A DNA stretch of 64,000 nucleotides from Salinimonas profundi (GCF_014750655.1 NZ_JABBXD010000007.1:124001-188000), one strand, 5' to 3'. Positions 45,585 through 55,846 are shown, numbered from the stretch's first letter. Notes: generated from the letters alone by a model not told the origin. Made by a program: numbers and translations.

Positions 45585-46310
45585 ATGCTAAGTAATATAA
45601 AAATCGTGCTGGTAAATACATCGCATACGGGAAATATCGGCTCTGCCGCCCGCGCCATGAAAACTATGGGGCTAAGCACCCTGTGGCTGGTTGACCCCGT
45701 CCAGGCACCGGATGGTAAAGCGAGCGCGCTGGCTGCCGGCGCCGGTGATGTGCTGGGTAATGCCACCACCGTAGGTTCGCTGGAAGAAGCGGTGGCCGAT
45801 TGCGGTCTGGTAGTTGGTACATCTGCACGCTCGCGTACTCATTCCTGGCCGATGCTTGAGCCCAGAGAGTGCGGCGAGAAGATGATCAGCGAAGTGTCAA
45901 ATTATCCTGTGGCACTGGTGTTTGGCCGCGAAAATAACGGTCTGACAAATGAAGAATTACAGCAATGCCACTACCATGTCTGTATTCCGGCTAACCCTGA
46001 CTACAGTTCACTGAACCTGGCGATGGCCGTGCAAACGCTCAGTTATGAAGTTCGTATGGCATGGCTGTCCCGCCAGACAATAGCCTCTGAGCCAACAGAA
46101 TATCCAATCAATGATGATCTTGAGCGTTTTTATACGCACCTTGAGTCAACGCTGCAGGGCACAGGATTTATTGTAAAAAATCATCCTGGCATGGTAATGA
46201 CTAAATTGCGCCGTCTGTTTAACCGCTCACGCCCTGAGGCGCAGGAATTAAATATCCTACGGGGAATATTGTCCTCGATTGATAAGGCCACAAAACCAGG
46301 TAAGCGCTAA
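45585..46310 (+). CDS. trmJ: tRNA (cytidine/uridine-2'-O-)-methyltransferase TrmJ
   Basis: 241 residues from the ATG at 45585 (homologues begin [14 protein letters not shown]). A SPOUT methyltransferase with motif 1 [17 protein letters not shown], the SAM knot region [17 protein letters not shown], and [17 protein letters not shown]. It methylates the 2'-OH of nucleotide 32 of tRNAs. It lies 2 bases before cysE and is divergent from suhB. Confidence 0.95.
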   Translation: MLSNIKIVLVNTSHTGNIGSAARAMKTMGLSTLWLVDPVQAPDGKASALAAGAGDVLGNATTVGSLEEAVADCGLVVGTSARSRTHSWPMLEPRECGEKMISEVSNYPVALVFGRENNGLTNEELQQCHYHVCIPANPDYSSLNLAMAVQTLSYEVRMAWLSRQTIASEPTEYPINDDLERFYTHLESTLQGTGFIVKNHPGMVMTKLRRLFNRSRPEAQELNILRGILSSIDKATKPGKR

Positions 46311-46312
46311 CC

Positions 46313-47137
46313 ATGTTCGAACGGATAAAAGATGATATCCAGGGGGTGTTTCACCGCGACCCTGCCGCCAGAAATACGTTTGAGGTATTGACCAACTATC
46401 CGGGCCTGCACGCGATTTGGATCCATCGTATTGCGCACCGCCTGTGGCGGGCAAATTTCAAATGGCTGGCGCGCTCACTGTCCACGTTCAGCCGGTGGCT
46501 GACCGGTGTGGAAATACATCCTGGTGCAAAACTCGGGCGGCGATTTTTTATTGACCATGGTATGGGTGTAGTCATTGGGGAAACGGCGGAAATTGGCGAT
46601 GATGTCACGCTGTATCATGGCGTCACCCTTGGCGGTACTTCCTGGCAATCTGGTAAACGCCATCCCACGCTGGAAAATAATGTGGTAATCGGTGCCGGAG
46701 CAAAAGTACTGGGACCTATCACCATCGGAGCTGGTGCAAAAATTGGTTCCAATTCGGTGGTGGTTAAAGACGCGCCAGCTGGCGCCACAGTTGTGGGCAT
46801 TCCCGGTCGCATTGTTACCTCACCGGTCAATCAGCAGAAAGCCGCTGAAAACAGTGATAAACGGAACTGTATCGCGCAAAAATATGGCTTTGATGCGTAC
46901 GCTATTTCTCCGGATAACCCCGATCCGGTGGCTAACGCCATGGGCATCATGCTCGAGCATATGCACCAGATGGACCACAAGGTAGAAGAGATGTGTGGTG
47001 TGATTCGCAGCATGGGCGGCAATGTATGTACAGACAATCTCAGCTCCCTGAGTAAGGAAGATTTCGCCGAAACGGGTATTGATCCGGTCATTTATGATGA
47101 GGGCGATAATCAGGACGCCTTTGACCCGAAAATCTGA
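46313..47137 (+). CDS. cysE: Serine O-acetyltransferase
   Basis: 274 residues. The left-handed parallel beta-helix is clear from hexapeptide repeats ([31 protein letters not shown]), and the catalytic [23 protein letters not shown] is present. It acetylates serine for cysteine synthesis, the source of the sulfur used by IscS and SufS downstream. It lacks the long N-terminal helical domain of E. coli CysE. A C-terminal tail of about 90 residues follows the helix. It is coupled to trmJ (2-base gap) and lies 103 bases before iscR. Confidence 0.93.
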   Translation: MFERIKDDIQGVFHRDPAARNTFEVLTNYPGLHAIWIHRIAHRLWRANFKWLARSLSTFSRWLTGVEIHPGAKLGRRFFIDHGMGVVIGETAEIGDDVTLYHGVTLGGTSWQSGKRHPTLENNVVIGAGAKVLGPITIGAGAKIGSNSVVVKDAPAGATVVGIPGRIVTSPVNQQKAAENSDKRNCIAQKYGFDAYAISPDNPDPVANAMGIMLEHMHQMDHKVEEMCGVIRSMGGNVCTDNLSSLSKEDFAETGIDPVIYDEGDNQDAFDPKI

Positions 47138-47177
47138 AGCAGGCAATCGATAATACCTGACTAAAGCTTAAGGTTTA

Positions 47178-47202
47178 ATAGTTGACCGTTTTAGTCAGGT
47201 AT
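47178..47202 (+). promoter_or_regulatory. Type-1 IscR site overlapping the iscR promoter
   Basis: A 25-base element begins ATAGTTGAC and ends AGTCAGGTAT. It matches the E. coli type-1 IscR consensus except one base in the left GACT. A -35 (TTGACC, 47182-47187) lies within it and a -10-like AACAAT (47205-47210) follows 17 bases later, so bound IscR would block the promoter. A half-site (ATACCTGACTA) lies at 47153-47163. Confidence 0.82.
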
Positions 47203-47240
47203 GGAACAATTTTGCCATCAGAATCTCAGTGGGGAACCTT

Positions 47241-47717
47241 ATGAAGCTTACGTCTAAAGGGCGATACGCAGTCACTGCCATGCTCGATGTGGCCCTTCAT
47301 TCTACCAGGGGACCAGTTCCGCTTGCCGATATTTCCGAACGTCAGGAAATATCACTGTCTTATCTCGAACAATTGTTTTCCAGATTACGCAGAGAAAAAC
47401 TCGTCGACAGTGTCAGAGGGCCGGGCGGCGGCTATTTGCTGGGACGCGACGCTACCGACATTGCTATCGGTGAGGTCATTCGTGCGGTAGATGAAACCGT
47501 CGATGCAACCCGCTGTAGTGGCCATGCTGATTGTCAGGGCGGTGAGCGCTGTCTGACGCACAGTCTCTGGCAGGACTTAAGTGATCGAATCAGTGTCTTT
47601 TTAAACGGTATAACGCTGGGTGAATTGATGGCGCAGCGTGATGTACTGGAAGTTGCCAACCGTCAGGACAAAATCGCCCTGAAAAACCAGGATATCACAG
47701 TGAGTGTGCAGCTCTGA
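47241..47717 (+). CDS. iscR: Iron-sulfur cluster regulator IscR (Rrf2 family)
   Basis: 158 residues from the ATG at 47241 with GGGGAA upstream. The winged helix is at 1-75 ([19 protein letters not shown]). The [2Fe-2S] ligand set is C-x5-C-x5-C-x2-H in [17 protein letters not shown]. With a cluster it represses isc-type genes at type-1 sites; apo-IscR binds type-2 sites. Its own promoter carries a type-1 site. Its stop overlaps the iscS start (TGATG). Confidence 0.95.
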   Translation: MKLTSKGRYAVTAMLDVALHSTRGPVPLADISERQEISLSYLEQLFSRLRREKLVDSVRGPGGGYLLGRDATDIAIGEVIRAVDETVDATRCSGHADCQGGERCLTHSLWQDLSDRISVFLNGITLGELMAQRDVLEVANRQDKIALKNQDITVSVQL

Positions 47718-48895
47718 TGGCCCGTTCTTCTTTACCCGTTTATTTAGACTATGCAGCGACCACGCCGGTGGATCCGAGAGTGGCTGAGCAGATGATGCGG
47801 TGCCTGACACTGGATGGCAATTTCGGTAATCCGGCCTCGCGCACCTATCGGTATGGCTGGGTGGCAGAAGAGGCGGTTGATGTCGCCCGTAATCAGGTGG
47901 CTGACCTGCTACAGTGCGATCCGCGGGAAGTTGTTTTCACGTCAGGGGCGACCGAATCCAATAATCTGGCATTAAAAGGCGCTGCACAGCGCTACAAAGA
48001 TAAAGGTCGCCACATTGTAACGGTTGTCACCGAGCACAAGGCAGTTCTGGATACCTGCAAGTATCTGGAAACGCAGGGCTTTGAGGTCACTTACCTGGAT
48101 GTAGATGAACAGGGTCTGATCGACATTGATGCATTTTCTGATGCATTGCGCGACGACACGATCATCGTGTCAGTGATGCACGTTAATAACGAGATTGGCG
48201 TTATCCAGGATATTGAGCGGATTGGCGGGATTTGTCGCGAACGTGGCATTGTTTTTCACGTCGACGGTGCGCAAAGCGTCGGCAAGTTGCCTGTTGATCT
48301 GAGTACGCTGCCCGTGGACCTGTATTCAATATCCGCGCACAAGTTTTACGGCCCGAAAGGCAGTGGCGCGTTATTCGCCAGACGTCGGCCAAAGGTGCAT
48401 ATTGAAGAGCAGATTCATGGCGGTGGGCATGAGCGCAATATGCGTTCAGGAACACTTGCGACCCATCAGATTGTTGGTCTGGGGATGGCATGTGAACTGG
48501 CCGCCAGCGAACTTGAAGCAGAACAGGCGCGGCTGACAACACTACGTGACAAACTGTGGTCAGGCCTCAGCAAACTGGATAATGTTAAATTAAACGGCCA
48601 TAGCACTGCTCGCGTGGCAGGTAATCTGAATGTCAGCTTTTCTGGCTGTGATGGCGAAAGTCTGATGATGGCACTTAACGATATTGCCGTATCCTCCGGC
48701 TCAGCGTGCACGTCTGCCAGTCTTGAACCGTCTTATGTTTTAAAAGCCATTGGGTGTGATGCAGAAACGGCGCATAGCGGTATTCGTTTCTCAGTCGGGC
48801 GCTTTACCACCGATGAGGATGTGGAATACACCATCGATAAAGTGACCGACGTTGTTCAACGGCTTCGCCAGGCGGGTAAAGACGGTAACAATTAG
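47717..48895 (+). CDS. iscS: Cysteine desulfurase IscS
   Basis: 392 residues. The PLP lysine is K209 ([12 protein letters not shown]) and the persulfide cysteine is C331 ([15 protein letters not shown]), in the extended loop typical of IscS (class I). It converts cysteine to alanine and delivers sulfur to scaffold proteins and tRNA thiolation enzymes. It is overlapped with iscR. The usual next genes iscU, iscA, hscB, hscA and fdx are absent; a suf operon follows. It is shorter than the 404-residue E. coli protein by 12 residues. Confidence 0.95.
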   Translation: MARSSLPVYLDYAATTPVDPRVAEQMMRCLTLDGNFGNPASRTYRYGWVAEEAVDVARNQVADLLQCDPREVVFTSGATESNNLALKGAAQRYKDKGRHIVTVVTEHKAVLDTCKYLETQGFEVTYLDVDEQGLIDIDAFSDALRDDTIIVSVMHVNNEIGVIQDIERIGGICRERGIVFHVDGAQSVGKLPVDLSTLPVDLYSISAHKFYGPKGSGALFARRRPKVHIEEQIHGGGHERNMRSGTLATHQIVGLGMACELAASELEAEQARLTTLRDKLWSGLSKLDNVKLNGHSTARVAGNLNVSFSGCDGESLMMALNDIAVSSGSACTSASLEPSYVLKAIGCDAETAHSGIRFSVGRFTTDEDVEYTIDKVTDVVQRLRQAGKDGNN

Positions 48896-49005
48896 CGCAA
48901 ACGCCTCTTGCGCGTTGAATATTCAGGGCGGTTGGGGCATGATCCGCCGCGCTTTGCGCAGACAGGGTTTAGACTGCCTGTATCTGCAACAGCGCCGGCA
49001 TTCAA

Positions 49006-49030
49006 ATACTTGAGTGAATTAGTCAGGTAT
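49006..49030 (+). promoter_or_regulatory. Type-1 IscR site overlapping the suf promoter
   Basis: A 25-base element begins ATACTTGAG and ends AGTCAGGTAT; it differs from the type-1 IscR consensus at one base of the left half. Within it lies a -35 (TTGAGT, 49010-49015), and 17 bases downstream a -10 (TACAAT, 49033-49038). The suf operon should be repressed by cluster-bearing IscR. The leader to sufB is about 120 bases. A short frame over this region is not considered a gene. Confidence 0.8.
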
Positions 49031-49162
49031 TATACAATACACCATAGATTTACAGCGTTGAGCAGCTTTTCTGGTGGCACAGAAAAGTGATGCAGGGCAA
49101 GACCGTGATGGCCGTGTAATCAAATCGCTCCGCTATGACAGGCAAACTAGTGAGATCCAAAC

Positions 49163-50599
49163 ATGAGTGAACAGATCGAACAGGCGTTATCGAGAAAGTA
49201 CGATGCGGGTTTCTATTCAGAAATTGAATCTGAAACGTTTGAAAATGGCCTGGACGAGTCGGTAATTCGCCGCATCTCCGCCATGAAAAACGAACCTGAA
49301 TGGATGCTTGAGTGGCGTCTTAAGGCGTATCACGCATGGCTGAAGATGGACGAGCCTGAATGGGCGCACGTGGATTACCCGAAAATCGACTTTCAGGAAA
49401 TCTCTTACTATTCCGCGCCCAAAAGTATGAAGGATAAACCGCAGTCTCTGGATGAAGTTGATCCAGAGCTGTTGCGTACCTACGAAAAACTGGGTATTCC
49501 CCTGCATGAGCAGGAAATGTTGGCCGGTGTTGCCGTCGATGCGGTGTTCGACTCCGTGTCGGTGGTAACCACATTCCGTGAAAAACTCGAAGAAGCGGGA
49601 GTAATCTTCTGCCCAATCTCTGAAGCGTTGCAGAAATACCCTGACCTTGTGAAAAAGTATATTGGCTCGGTAGTGCCGCGCAGCGATAATTTTTATGCGG
49701 CGCTAAACAGTGCAGTATTTACTGACGGTTCATTTGTTTATATTCCAAAAGGTGTTCGTTGCCCGATGGAATTGTCGACCTATTTCAGAATTAATGAACA
49801 GAACACCGGTCAGTTTGAGCGTACGCTGATTGTTGCCGAAGAAGGCAGTTATGTCAGTTACCTTGAGGGCTGTACCGCACCACAGCGTGATGAAAATCAG
49901 TTACATGCCGCCGTTGTTGAGCTGGTGGCAATGGATGATGCACAAATCAAATATTCAACCGTGCAAAACTGGTATCCGGGCGATGAAGATGGCAAGGGCG
50001 GTATTTATAACTTCGTGACCAAGCGTGGCGTTGCCCATACCAACTCAAAAATTTCGTGGACTCAGGTTGAAACCGGTTCTGCGGTTACCTGGAAATATCC
50101 AAGCTGTGTGCTGAAAGGCGATAACAGCGTTGGTGAGTTTTACTCTGTCGCGCTCACCCGCGGTCGTCAGCAGGCCGATACCGGCACCAAGATGATTCAT
50201 ATTGGTAAGAATACCCGCTCGACCATTATCTCTAAAGGTATCTCAGCCGGCCGCAGTAATAACGCATACCGTGGTCTGGTTCAGATGGGCCCGAAAGCCG
50301 ATGGCGCCAGAAACTTTACCGAGTGTGATTCATTGCTTATCGGCGATCAGTGTGGAGCACATACATTCCCGTATATCGAAAGTCGCAATCCGTCAGCCAT
50401 TGTTGAGCACGAGGCGACGACATCCAAGGTCAGTGATGACCAGTTATTCCTTTGCCAGCAGCGCGGTATGGACGCAGAAAAAGCCGTATCGATGATTGTG
50501 AATGGTTTTTGTAAGGAAGTATTTAAAGAATTACCGATGGAGTTTGCGGTTGAAGCCGGCAAACTGCTCGAAATCAGTCTTGAAGGTTCAGTGGGGTAA
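49163..50599 (+). CDS. sufB: Fe-S cluster scaffold SufB
   Basis: 478 residues. A scaffold subunit of SufBC2D with the conserved [19 protein letters not shown] and EGCTAPQ segments, [15 protein letters not shown], and [20 protein letters not shown] near the C-terminus. It assembles clusters with SufC and SufD from SufS/SufE sulfur. It is the first gene of the operon, 2 bases before sufC. Confidence 0.96.
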   Translation: MSEQIEQALSRKYDAGFYSEIESETFENGLDESVIRRISAMKNEPEWMLEWRLKAYHAWLKMDEPEWAHVDYPKIDFQEISYYSAPKSMKDKPQSLDEVDPELLRTYEKLGIPLHEQEMLAGVAVDAVFDSVSVVTTFREKLEEAGVIFCPISEALQKYPDLVKKYIGSVVPRSDNFYAALNSAVFTDGSFVYIPKGVRCPMELSTYFRINEQNTGQFERTLIVAEEGSYVSYLEGCTAPQRDENQLHAAVVELVAMDDAQIKYSTVQNWYPGDEDGKGGIYNFVTKRGVAHTNSKISWTQVETGSAVTWKYPSCVLKGDNSVGEFYSVALTRGRQQADTGTKMIHIGKNTRSTIISKGISAGRSNNAYRGLVQMGPKADGARNFTECDSLLIGDQCGAHTFPYIESRNPSAIVEHEATTSKVSDDQLFLCQQRGMDAEKAVSMIVNGFCKEVFKELPMEFAVEAGKLLEISLEGSVG

Positions 50600-50601
50600 T
50601 A

Positions 50602-51363
50602 ATGCTTAAGATAAATAATTTACATGCTAGCGTTGAAGATAAAACGATTATCAAAGGCTTGGATCTGGAAGTAAAACCAGGTGAAGTTCACGCTATCATG
50701 GGCCCGAATGGTGCCGGTAAATCCACACTGGGCTATGTGCTTTCCGGACGTGACGGCTATGAAGTCAGCGAAGGTAGCGTTGAGCTTGAAGGCGCTGATT
50801 TGCTGGATATGGAAGTTGAAGAGCGCGCGCAGGCTGGTCTTTTTCTGGCATTTCAGTATCCTGTAGAAATTCCTGGCGTTAGCAATATGGAATTTATGAA
50901 AGAATCGGTGAATGCGATTCGTGAGCAGCAGGGCAAAGAGTCCCTTACTGCAGCTGAATTCCTCAAAAAAGCGAAAGCGGCATGTAAGCAGGTGCAGCTT
51001 CCTCTGGATTTCTTAAAGCGTGGTGTAAACGAAGGTTTCTCTGGTGGTGAAAAGAAGCGTAACGAAATCATGCAAATGATTTTGCTTGAGCCGAAGCTTG
51101 CCATTCTTGATGAGTCGGATTCTGGTCTGGACGTGGACGCGCTGCAGGTTGTAGCCGATGGTGTTAACAGCCAGCGTGACGGCGAAAGAAGCTTTATTGT
51201 TGTCACGCATTATCAGCGTTTGCTTGACTATATCAAGCCTGACTTTGTTCATATTCTGGCTGACGGCAAGATCGTGAAAAGTGGTGATGCGTCGCTGGCG
51301 CACGAAGTTGAAAAGTCAGGATACGCATTTTTAGGTAAAAAATACGAGGAGGCAGAAGCATGA
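50602..51363 (+). CDS. sufC: Fe-S assembly ATPase SufC
   Basis: 253 residues. An ABC-type ATPase: Walker A GPNGAGKST at 34-42, signature FSGGEKKRNEI, Walker B AILDESDSGLD and a downstream H-loop (VVTHYQR). It powers SufBC2D remodelling. The stop overlaps sufD by 4 bases (ATGA), and GGAGG precedes the sufD start. Confidence 0.96.
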   Translation: MLKINNLHASVEDKTIIKGLDLEVKPGEVHAIMGPNGAGKSTLGYVLSGRDGYEVSEGSVELEGADLLDMEVEERAQAGLFLAFQYPVEIPGVSNMEFMKESVNAIREQQGKESLTAAEFLKKAKAACKQVQLPLDFLKRGVNEGFSGGEKKRNEIMQMILLEPKLAILDESDSGLDVDALQVVADGVNSQRDGERSFIVVTHYQRLLDYIKPDFVHILADGKIVKSGDASLAHEVEKSGYAFLGKKYEEAEA

Positions 51364-52619
51364 GTCAATGGCTAAACGAAGTCATTGAGAGCGCGTCTGC
51401 AACATCGGATTTTCTTGCTCCGGTTCGAAAGCAGTCGTTACGTTCTCTGGGACAAATGGGCTGGCCGGGCCGCCGCAACGAAGCGTGGCGATTCACCCCG
51501 CTGACCTCCCTGGATAAAAGACAGGTAAAGCATTCGCAGTCAGCGACATCTGCAGAAGTGCCCGTTATCGAAGGCCTGGATGCACTGGAACTGGTGTTTG
51601 TTGATGGCAAGCTGACCACAGATATTGAAACGCTGGCTGCACCAGAAGGTGTGTCAGTAAGCTCGTTTGCAAATCTTGATGATAAGCAACAGCAAGTCGC
51701 CAGCGATCTGTTCGGGCAGATCAAGCCTCATCATCATGTGTTTGGTCTGGTTAATGATATCGCCAGCGAACAGGGTATCTTTATTGATGTGGCTGAAGGT
51801 GTCACCGTTGATAAGGTTATCCGTATTACCAATACCGTTACGCAGGATGTCGATGCACACACACGAATCCTGGTGCGGATAGGTAAAGGCGCATCTGCGA
51901 AAATCTTTGAGGATGGACAGGGCGCCCAGGCAAGTATGTCGACAGCCTTTTCTGAGTTTGCCATTGAGGATAATGCGCACCTTGAACATTATCGCTTTGC
52001 GATGATGACCGGAGAAGCAATGCAGGTCGGTGGTACGCACTTCAGACTTGGCAACGAATCAACACTTAACAGCACGGTAGTCGGCTACGGTAGTGAACTG
52101 TCCCGCCTGGATGTAGATATCATTCATGCCGGTGAGCATGCCAATGCCAAAATGAATGCGGTGTATTTGCTGGCTGAGGGCGAGTTGTTCGACCTTCACT
52201 CGAATATCGAACATGCCGTTCCTAACGGCGTTACCGAAGAAAATGCGCGTGGCATTATCGGGGACCGGGCCCGGGCAGTATTTAACGGCCGCATTCACAT
52301 TCATCGTGATGCGCAAAACACGCTGGCTGAGCTGAATAACCGTAATCTGCTGCTTTCACGCAGAGGTATTATCAATACCAAGCCTGAGCTTGAGATCTAT
52401 GCTGATGATGTAAAGTGTGCTCACGGTGCCACCGTTGCAGAGATTGACGATGAAGCATTGTTTTATCTGCTTACACGTGGTGTTGAACGCAGTAAAGCGC
52501 TGGTTATGCTCAACTTCGGGTTTATTCAGGAACTGGTTAATCAGATGCCTGATGCAGCAATCCGTGAATGGCTGCTGCCTAAGCTGAGTGAGCGTTTTGC
52601 GCATATGGAGGTCAAATGA
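51360..52619 (+). CDS. sufD: Fe-S assembly protein SufD
   Basis: 419 residues. A SufB paralogue with the family blocks WPGRRNEAWRFTPL, LNSTVVGYGSELSRLDVDI, HRDAQNTLAELNNRNLLLS and KCAHGATVAEIDDEALFYLLTRG. It forms the heterodimeric scaffold with SufB and is needed for iron acquisition in the cluster. It overlaps sufC and sufS by 4 bases each. Confidence 0.95.
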   Translation: MSQWLNEVIESASATSDFLAPVRKQSLRSLGQMGWPGRRNEAWRFTPLTSLDKRQVKHSQSATSAEVPVIEGLDALELVFVDGKLTTDIETLAAPEGVSVSSFANLDDKQQQVASDLFGQIKPHHHVFGLVNDIASEQGIFIDVAEGVTVDKVIRITNTVTQDVDAHTRILVRIGKGASAKIFEDGQGAQASMSTAFSEFAIEDNAHLEHYRFAMMTGEAMQVGGTHFRLGNESTLNSTVVGYGSELSRLDVDIIHAGEHANAKMNAVYLLAEGELFDLHSNIEHAVPNGVTEENARGIIGDRARAVFNGRIHIHRDAQNTLAELNNRNLLLSRRGIINTKPELEIYADDVKCAHGATVAEIDDEALFYLLTRGVERSKALVMLNFGFIQELVNQMPDAAIREWLLPKLSERFAHMEVK

Positions 52620-53833
52620 GTTTTGACGTAGCGTCGCTGCGCAAACAGTTTCCTATCCTCCAGCGTGAAGTCGATGGTAAGCCGCTGGTTTACCTTGATA
52701 ATGCGGCAACGACACAAAAGCCTCAGGCCGTGCTTGACGCCATTATTGACTACTACACGACCTGCAATGCGAATGTGCACCGTGGCGCGCATCAGTTATC
52801 TGATGAAGCAACACGCCGTTATGAAAAGGCCCGGGACGCAGTCGCCCGGTTCGTCAACGCCGCAGCGCGTGAAGAAATTATCTGGACCAGTGGCACCACT
52901 GAAGGTATCAACCTGGTAGCCAATGGCCTGGCGCAGTTACTCAAAGACACCGACGAAGTGGTTGTCACTGAGATGGAGCATCATGCCAATCTGGTTACCT
53001 GGCAGCAGGCCTGCAAGCGTGCGGGTGCAAGTCTTAAGATAGCGCCGATACACGATAACGGCGAGCTGGATATCGAGGCATTTACGGCTTTACTGAGTCC
53101 GGCAACCCGTTTGGTTGCCATGCCCCATGTATCGAACGCGCTGGGAACCGTTAACCCGGTAAAAATGCTGACCGCAGAGGCCAAAAAGGTCGATGCCTGG
53201 GTGCTTATCGATGGGGCGCAGGGCATTGCTCATGGCAATGTCGATGTACAGGACATCGGCTGTGATTTTTATGTGTTTTCAGGACATAAAATATTCGCCC
53301 CTACCGGTATCGGGGTTTTGTGGGGTAAACGCGATGTGCTGCAGGACTGGCCTGTCTGGCTAACCGGTGGCGAGATGATTCAGGACGTAACTTATCAAAG
53401 TGCGACCTGGGGTGTGTTGCCGAACCGACTGGAAGCGGGCACACCTAATATTGCCGGTGCAATTGGACTGGCCGCTGCCTTAAACTGGTTCAGCGAGCTG
53501 GATACCCGCGCACTGCAGACCCATGAGAAAACACTTTTAACCAGTGCTCATGAACAGGCGCAAGCCTTTGAGGGGCTGCGCATGATCGGCACAGCGCAGG
53601 ATAAAATTGGTGTGCTCAGCTTTTTATTGGAAGGCGCGCATCCGGCTGATGTGGGCTTTATTCTCGACAGACAGGGAATTGCTATTCGTACCGGCGATAA
53701 TTGCGCCCAGCCGCTCATGAAGCGTTTGGGTATTCCCGGTACTGCCAGAGCGTCATTCTCTATATATAACACGCTGGATGAAGTGGACGCTTTATTTGAC
53801 GCATTGCGTAAAGCCAGAACAATGCTGGCATAG
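52616..53833 (+). CDS. sufS: Cysteine desulfurase SufS
   Basis: 405 residues. The PLP lysine is K225 (FSGHKIFAPTG) and the catalytic cysteine C363 (RTGDNCAQPLM) lies in the short loop of class-II desulfurases that need SufE. It is a second desulfurase beside IscS in this window. The start overlaps the sufD stop by 4 bases. Confidence 0.96.
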   Translation: MSFDVASLRKQFPILQREVDGKPLVYLDNAATTQKPQAVLDAIIDYYTTCNANVHRGAHQLSDEATRRYEKARDAVARFVNAAAREEIIWTSGTTEGINLVANGLAQLLKDTDEVVVTEMEHHANLVTWQQACKRAGASLKIAPIHDNGELDIEAFTALLSPATRLVAMPHVSNALGTVNPVKMLTAEAKKVDAWVLIDGAQGIAHGNVDVQDIGCDFYVFSGHKIFAPTGIGVLWGKRDVLQDWPVWLTGGEMIQDVTYQSATWGVLPNRLEAGTPNIAGAIGLAAALNWFSELDTRALQTHEKTLLTSAHEQAQAFEGLRMIGTAQDKIGVLSFLLEGAHPADVGFILDRQGIAIRTGDNCAQPLMKRLGIPGTARASFSIYNTLDEVDALFDALRKARTMLA

Positions 53834-53845
53834 CAGGAGAATTTT

Positions 53846-54202
53846 ATGAGTGTAGAAACATTTGTACCCAGTGATAAAGTGGTATCTCTGACCGATTCTG
53901 CATTAAAACACTTTGCCAAAAAGCTGCAAAATAGCGACAAAAAGTGGATCCGGTTATCAACAAAAGTCAGTGGATGTACCGGTTATGCCTATGTCATAGA
54001 TTTTGCAGACGGCCCGGCGGAAGGTGATGAAACTGTTGAGGCCGGTGACAACGTCATGGTGGCTGTGGACAGCAGCGCAGTGTCACTTATTCGCGGTACT
54101 GAAATCGACTATGTTACCGAAGGGGTTAACGGCATTATTAAATATAATAATCCGAACGTGGTTGACGAATGTGGCTGTGGCGAAAGTTTCAATATAGGGT
54201 AA
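53846..54202 (+). CDS. sufA: A-type Fe-S carrier SufA
   Basis: 118 residues of the HesB/IscA fold. The three metal ligands are C44 (VSGCTGYAYV) and C109/C111 (ECGCGESF). It ferries clusters from the SufBCD scaffold to client proteins. AGGAG precedes the ATG. It is placed after sufS, unlike the E. coli order where sufA is first. Confidence 0.93.
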   Translation: MSVETFVPSDKVVSLTDSALKHFAKKLQNSDKKWIRLSTKVSGCTGYAYVIDFADGPAEGDETVEAGDNVMVAVDSSAVSLIRGTEIDYVTEGVNGIIKYNNPNVVDECGCGESFNIG

Positions 54203-54208
54203 TTCATC

Positions 54209-54745
54209 ATGGCAGCACAAAAAATGGTGGTCACAGAGCGTGAATGTACAGCACGCCTGGTGCCTGCCGGCGACATGACGGTTATCCCCGAAGGCGAGTT
54301 TGTAACTATCACTCAGGAGCTTGGCGGGAACTATACGGTTACGTGGCGCGGTAATATGTACCGGATTGATGGTACAGATGCTGATGCCATAGGTCGTACC
54401 GCCAAGGTGCTCGATTTTCCTGAGCCGGAAGACAGTAAAATCAGTGAGCAGCAGGTCTGGGATGCGCTGGAGACGATATACGATCCGGAAATTCCGATAA
54501 ACCTTGTTTCTCTCGGCCTTATTTATACGGTTAACATCGATCAGTCTTCAAAGGCGGTAAATATCGCGATGACCCTGACTGCACCGGGTTGCGGAATGGG
54601 GCCTGTGCTTGTAGGCGACGTGGAATACCGTGTCGGCATGGTGCCTTTTGTGGACAGTGTCGATGTTGACCTGGTGTTTGATCCGCCCTGGTCAAGAGAA
54701 ATGATGAGCGAAGAGGCGCAACTGGAAGCCGGTTTATTTTTCTAA
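54209..54745 (+). CDS. sufT: Fe-S assembly protein SufT (MIP18/DUF59 family)
   Basis: 178 residues. A DUF59/MIP18-type domain is in the C-terminal half: ALETIYDPEIPINLVSLGLIY, then TLTAPGCGMG, and a final VDLVFDPPWSREMMSEEA. The N-terminal region is specific to SufT. It supports cluster maturation in suf-dependent bacteria; E. coli lacks it. The gene starts 6 bases after sufA. Confidence 0.92.
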   Translation: MAAQKMVVTERECTARLVPAGDMTVIPEGEFVTITQELGGNYTVTWRGNMYRIDGTDADAIGRTAKVLDFPEPEDSKISEQQVWDALETIYDPEIPINLVSLGLIYTVNIDQSSKAVNIAMTLTAPGCGMGPVLVGDVEYRVGMVPFVDSVDVDLVFDPPWSREMMSEEAQLEAGLFF

Positions 54746-54769
54746 TAACAGACGTGGAACTGCAATACG

Positions 54770-55183
54770 ATGGAATTACCAGATAGTCAGGAAATTGTTG
54801 ATGATTTAGCGTTTTTCGATGATTGGGAACAGCGCTATCAATATATTATTGATCTGGGCAAAGCAATCAGTGGTCTTTCTGAGGAACAGAAGACCGATGA
54901 CAGACTGGTCAAAGGCTGCCAAAGCTCTGTCTGGCTCATCGAGCGCATTGAAAATGGTCGTATCCGATTTGAGGTGGACAGCGACGCTGTTATCGTGCAG
55001 GGCTTGTTGGCACTGGTGCTGGCGGCTTATGATGATAAAACGCCTCAGGAAATACTGGCATTTGATATTGATGGTTATTTCGCTGAGCTGGATTTAGAAC
55101 GACACATCAGCCCGACCCGCGGCAACGGATTACGCGCTATCGTGGCAAAAATACAGGCCCTGGCGAAACGATCGGTATCCTGA
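54770..55183 (+). CDS. sufE: Sulfur transfer protein SufE
   Basis: 137 residues. The sulfur-accepting C50 is in VKGCQSSVWL, with HISPTRGNGLRAI near the C-terminus. It takes persulfide sulfur from SufS and passes it to SufB. It is last in the operon, 24 bases after sufT; no strong terminator is seen before the ndk promoter. Confidence 0.94.
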   Translation: MELPDSQEIVDDLAFFDDWEQRYQYIIDLGKAISGLSEEQKTDDRLVKGCQSSVWLIERIENGRIRFEVDSDAVIVQGLLALVLAAYDDKTPQEILAFDIDGYFAELDLERHISPTRGNGLRAIVAKIQALAKRSVS

Positions 55184-55260
55184 TGGGGCTGTCATAGGTC
55201 TTTCATGAACGCCATGCTAGACTGCATTTAAACACAATACCGCGTCACGGTAAAACGCCA

Positions 55261-55290
55261 CTGGCAAATCAGGGTTTTATTGCCTATAAT
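55261..55290 (+). promoter_or_regulatory. Promoter of ndk
   Basis: A perfect -10 TATAAT lies at 55285-55290. CTGGCA 18 bases upstream matches four of six bases of the -35. Confidence 0.7.
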
Positions 55291-55331
55291 TCGCGGCCAA
55301 AATTTTTAAACGAATTATCGGAGACAAACAC

Positions 55332-55763
55332 ATGGCGCTAGAGCGTACTTTCTCTATTATCAAGCCTGATGCGGTTGCTAAAAACGTAATCGGTGCAATT
55401 TACAATCGCTTTGAGACCGCAGGTCTGCGCATCGTTGCATCTAAAATGGTGCACCTGAGCAAAGAACAGGCAGAAGGTTTCTATGCAGAACACAAAGAGC
55501 GTCCTTTCTTTGGTGCACTGGTTGACTTCATGACATCTGGCCCGGTAATGGTTCAGGTACTTGAAGGCGAAAATGCGATTGTTAAGAATCGTGAAATCAT
55601 GGGTGCGACTAACCCTTCAGAAGCAGCGGCAGGCACATTGCGTGCAGACTACGCAGTGTCGATTGACGAGAATGCCGTTCACGGTTCAGATGCACCAGAA
55701 TCTGCATCACGTGAAATTGCTTATTTCTTCTCTGAAGAAGAAATCTGTCCACGCACTCGCTAA
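55332..55763 (+). CDS. ndk: Nucleoside diphosphate kinase
   Basis: 143 residues. The phosphoaccepting histidine is H117 in [12 protein letters not shown], and the signature [12 protein letters not shown] is near the N-terminus. It balances NTP pools by transferring the gamma phosphate from ATP. It has its own promoter and terminator and is followed by rlmN, the usual neighbour in gammaproteobacteria. Confidence 0.96.
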   Translation: MALERTFSIIKPDAVAKNVIGAIYNRFETAGLRIVASKMVHLSKEQAEGFYAEHKERPFFGALVDFMTSGPVMVQVLEGENAIVKNREIMGATNPSEAAAGTLRADYAVSIDENAVHGSDAPESASREIAYFFSEEEICPRTR

Positions 55764-55781
55764 GCGAAGGCGAAAAACAGA

Positions 55782-55811
55782 GAAAAGGAGAGCATAGGCT
55801 CTCCTTTTTTG
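55782..55811 (+). terminator. Terminator of ndk
   Basis: GGAGAGC-ATAG-GCTCTCC followed by six T, about 20 bases after the stop codon. Confidence 0.92.
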
Positions 55812-55846
55812 TATGGATATTCATATCCAGGCAGCATTTCGTTGCT

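Noticed and set aside
48908..49090. A 60-codon frame between iscS and sufB
   Set aside because: It runs through the IscR site and suf promoter and its product has no recognisable features.
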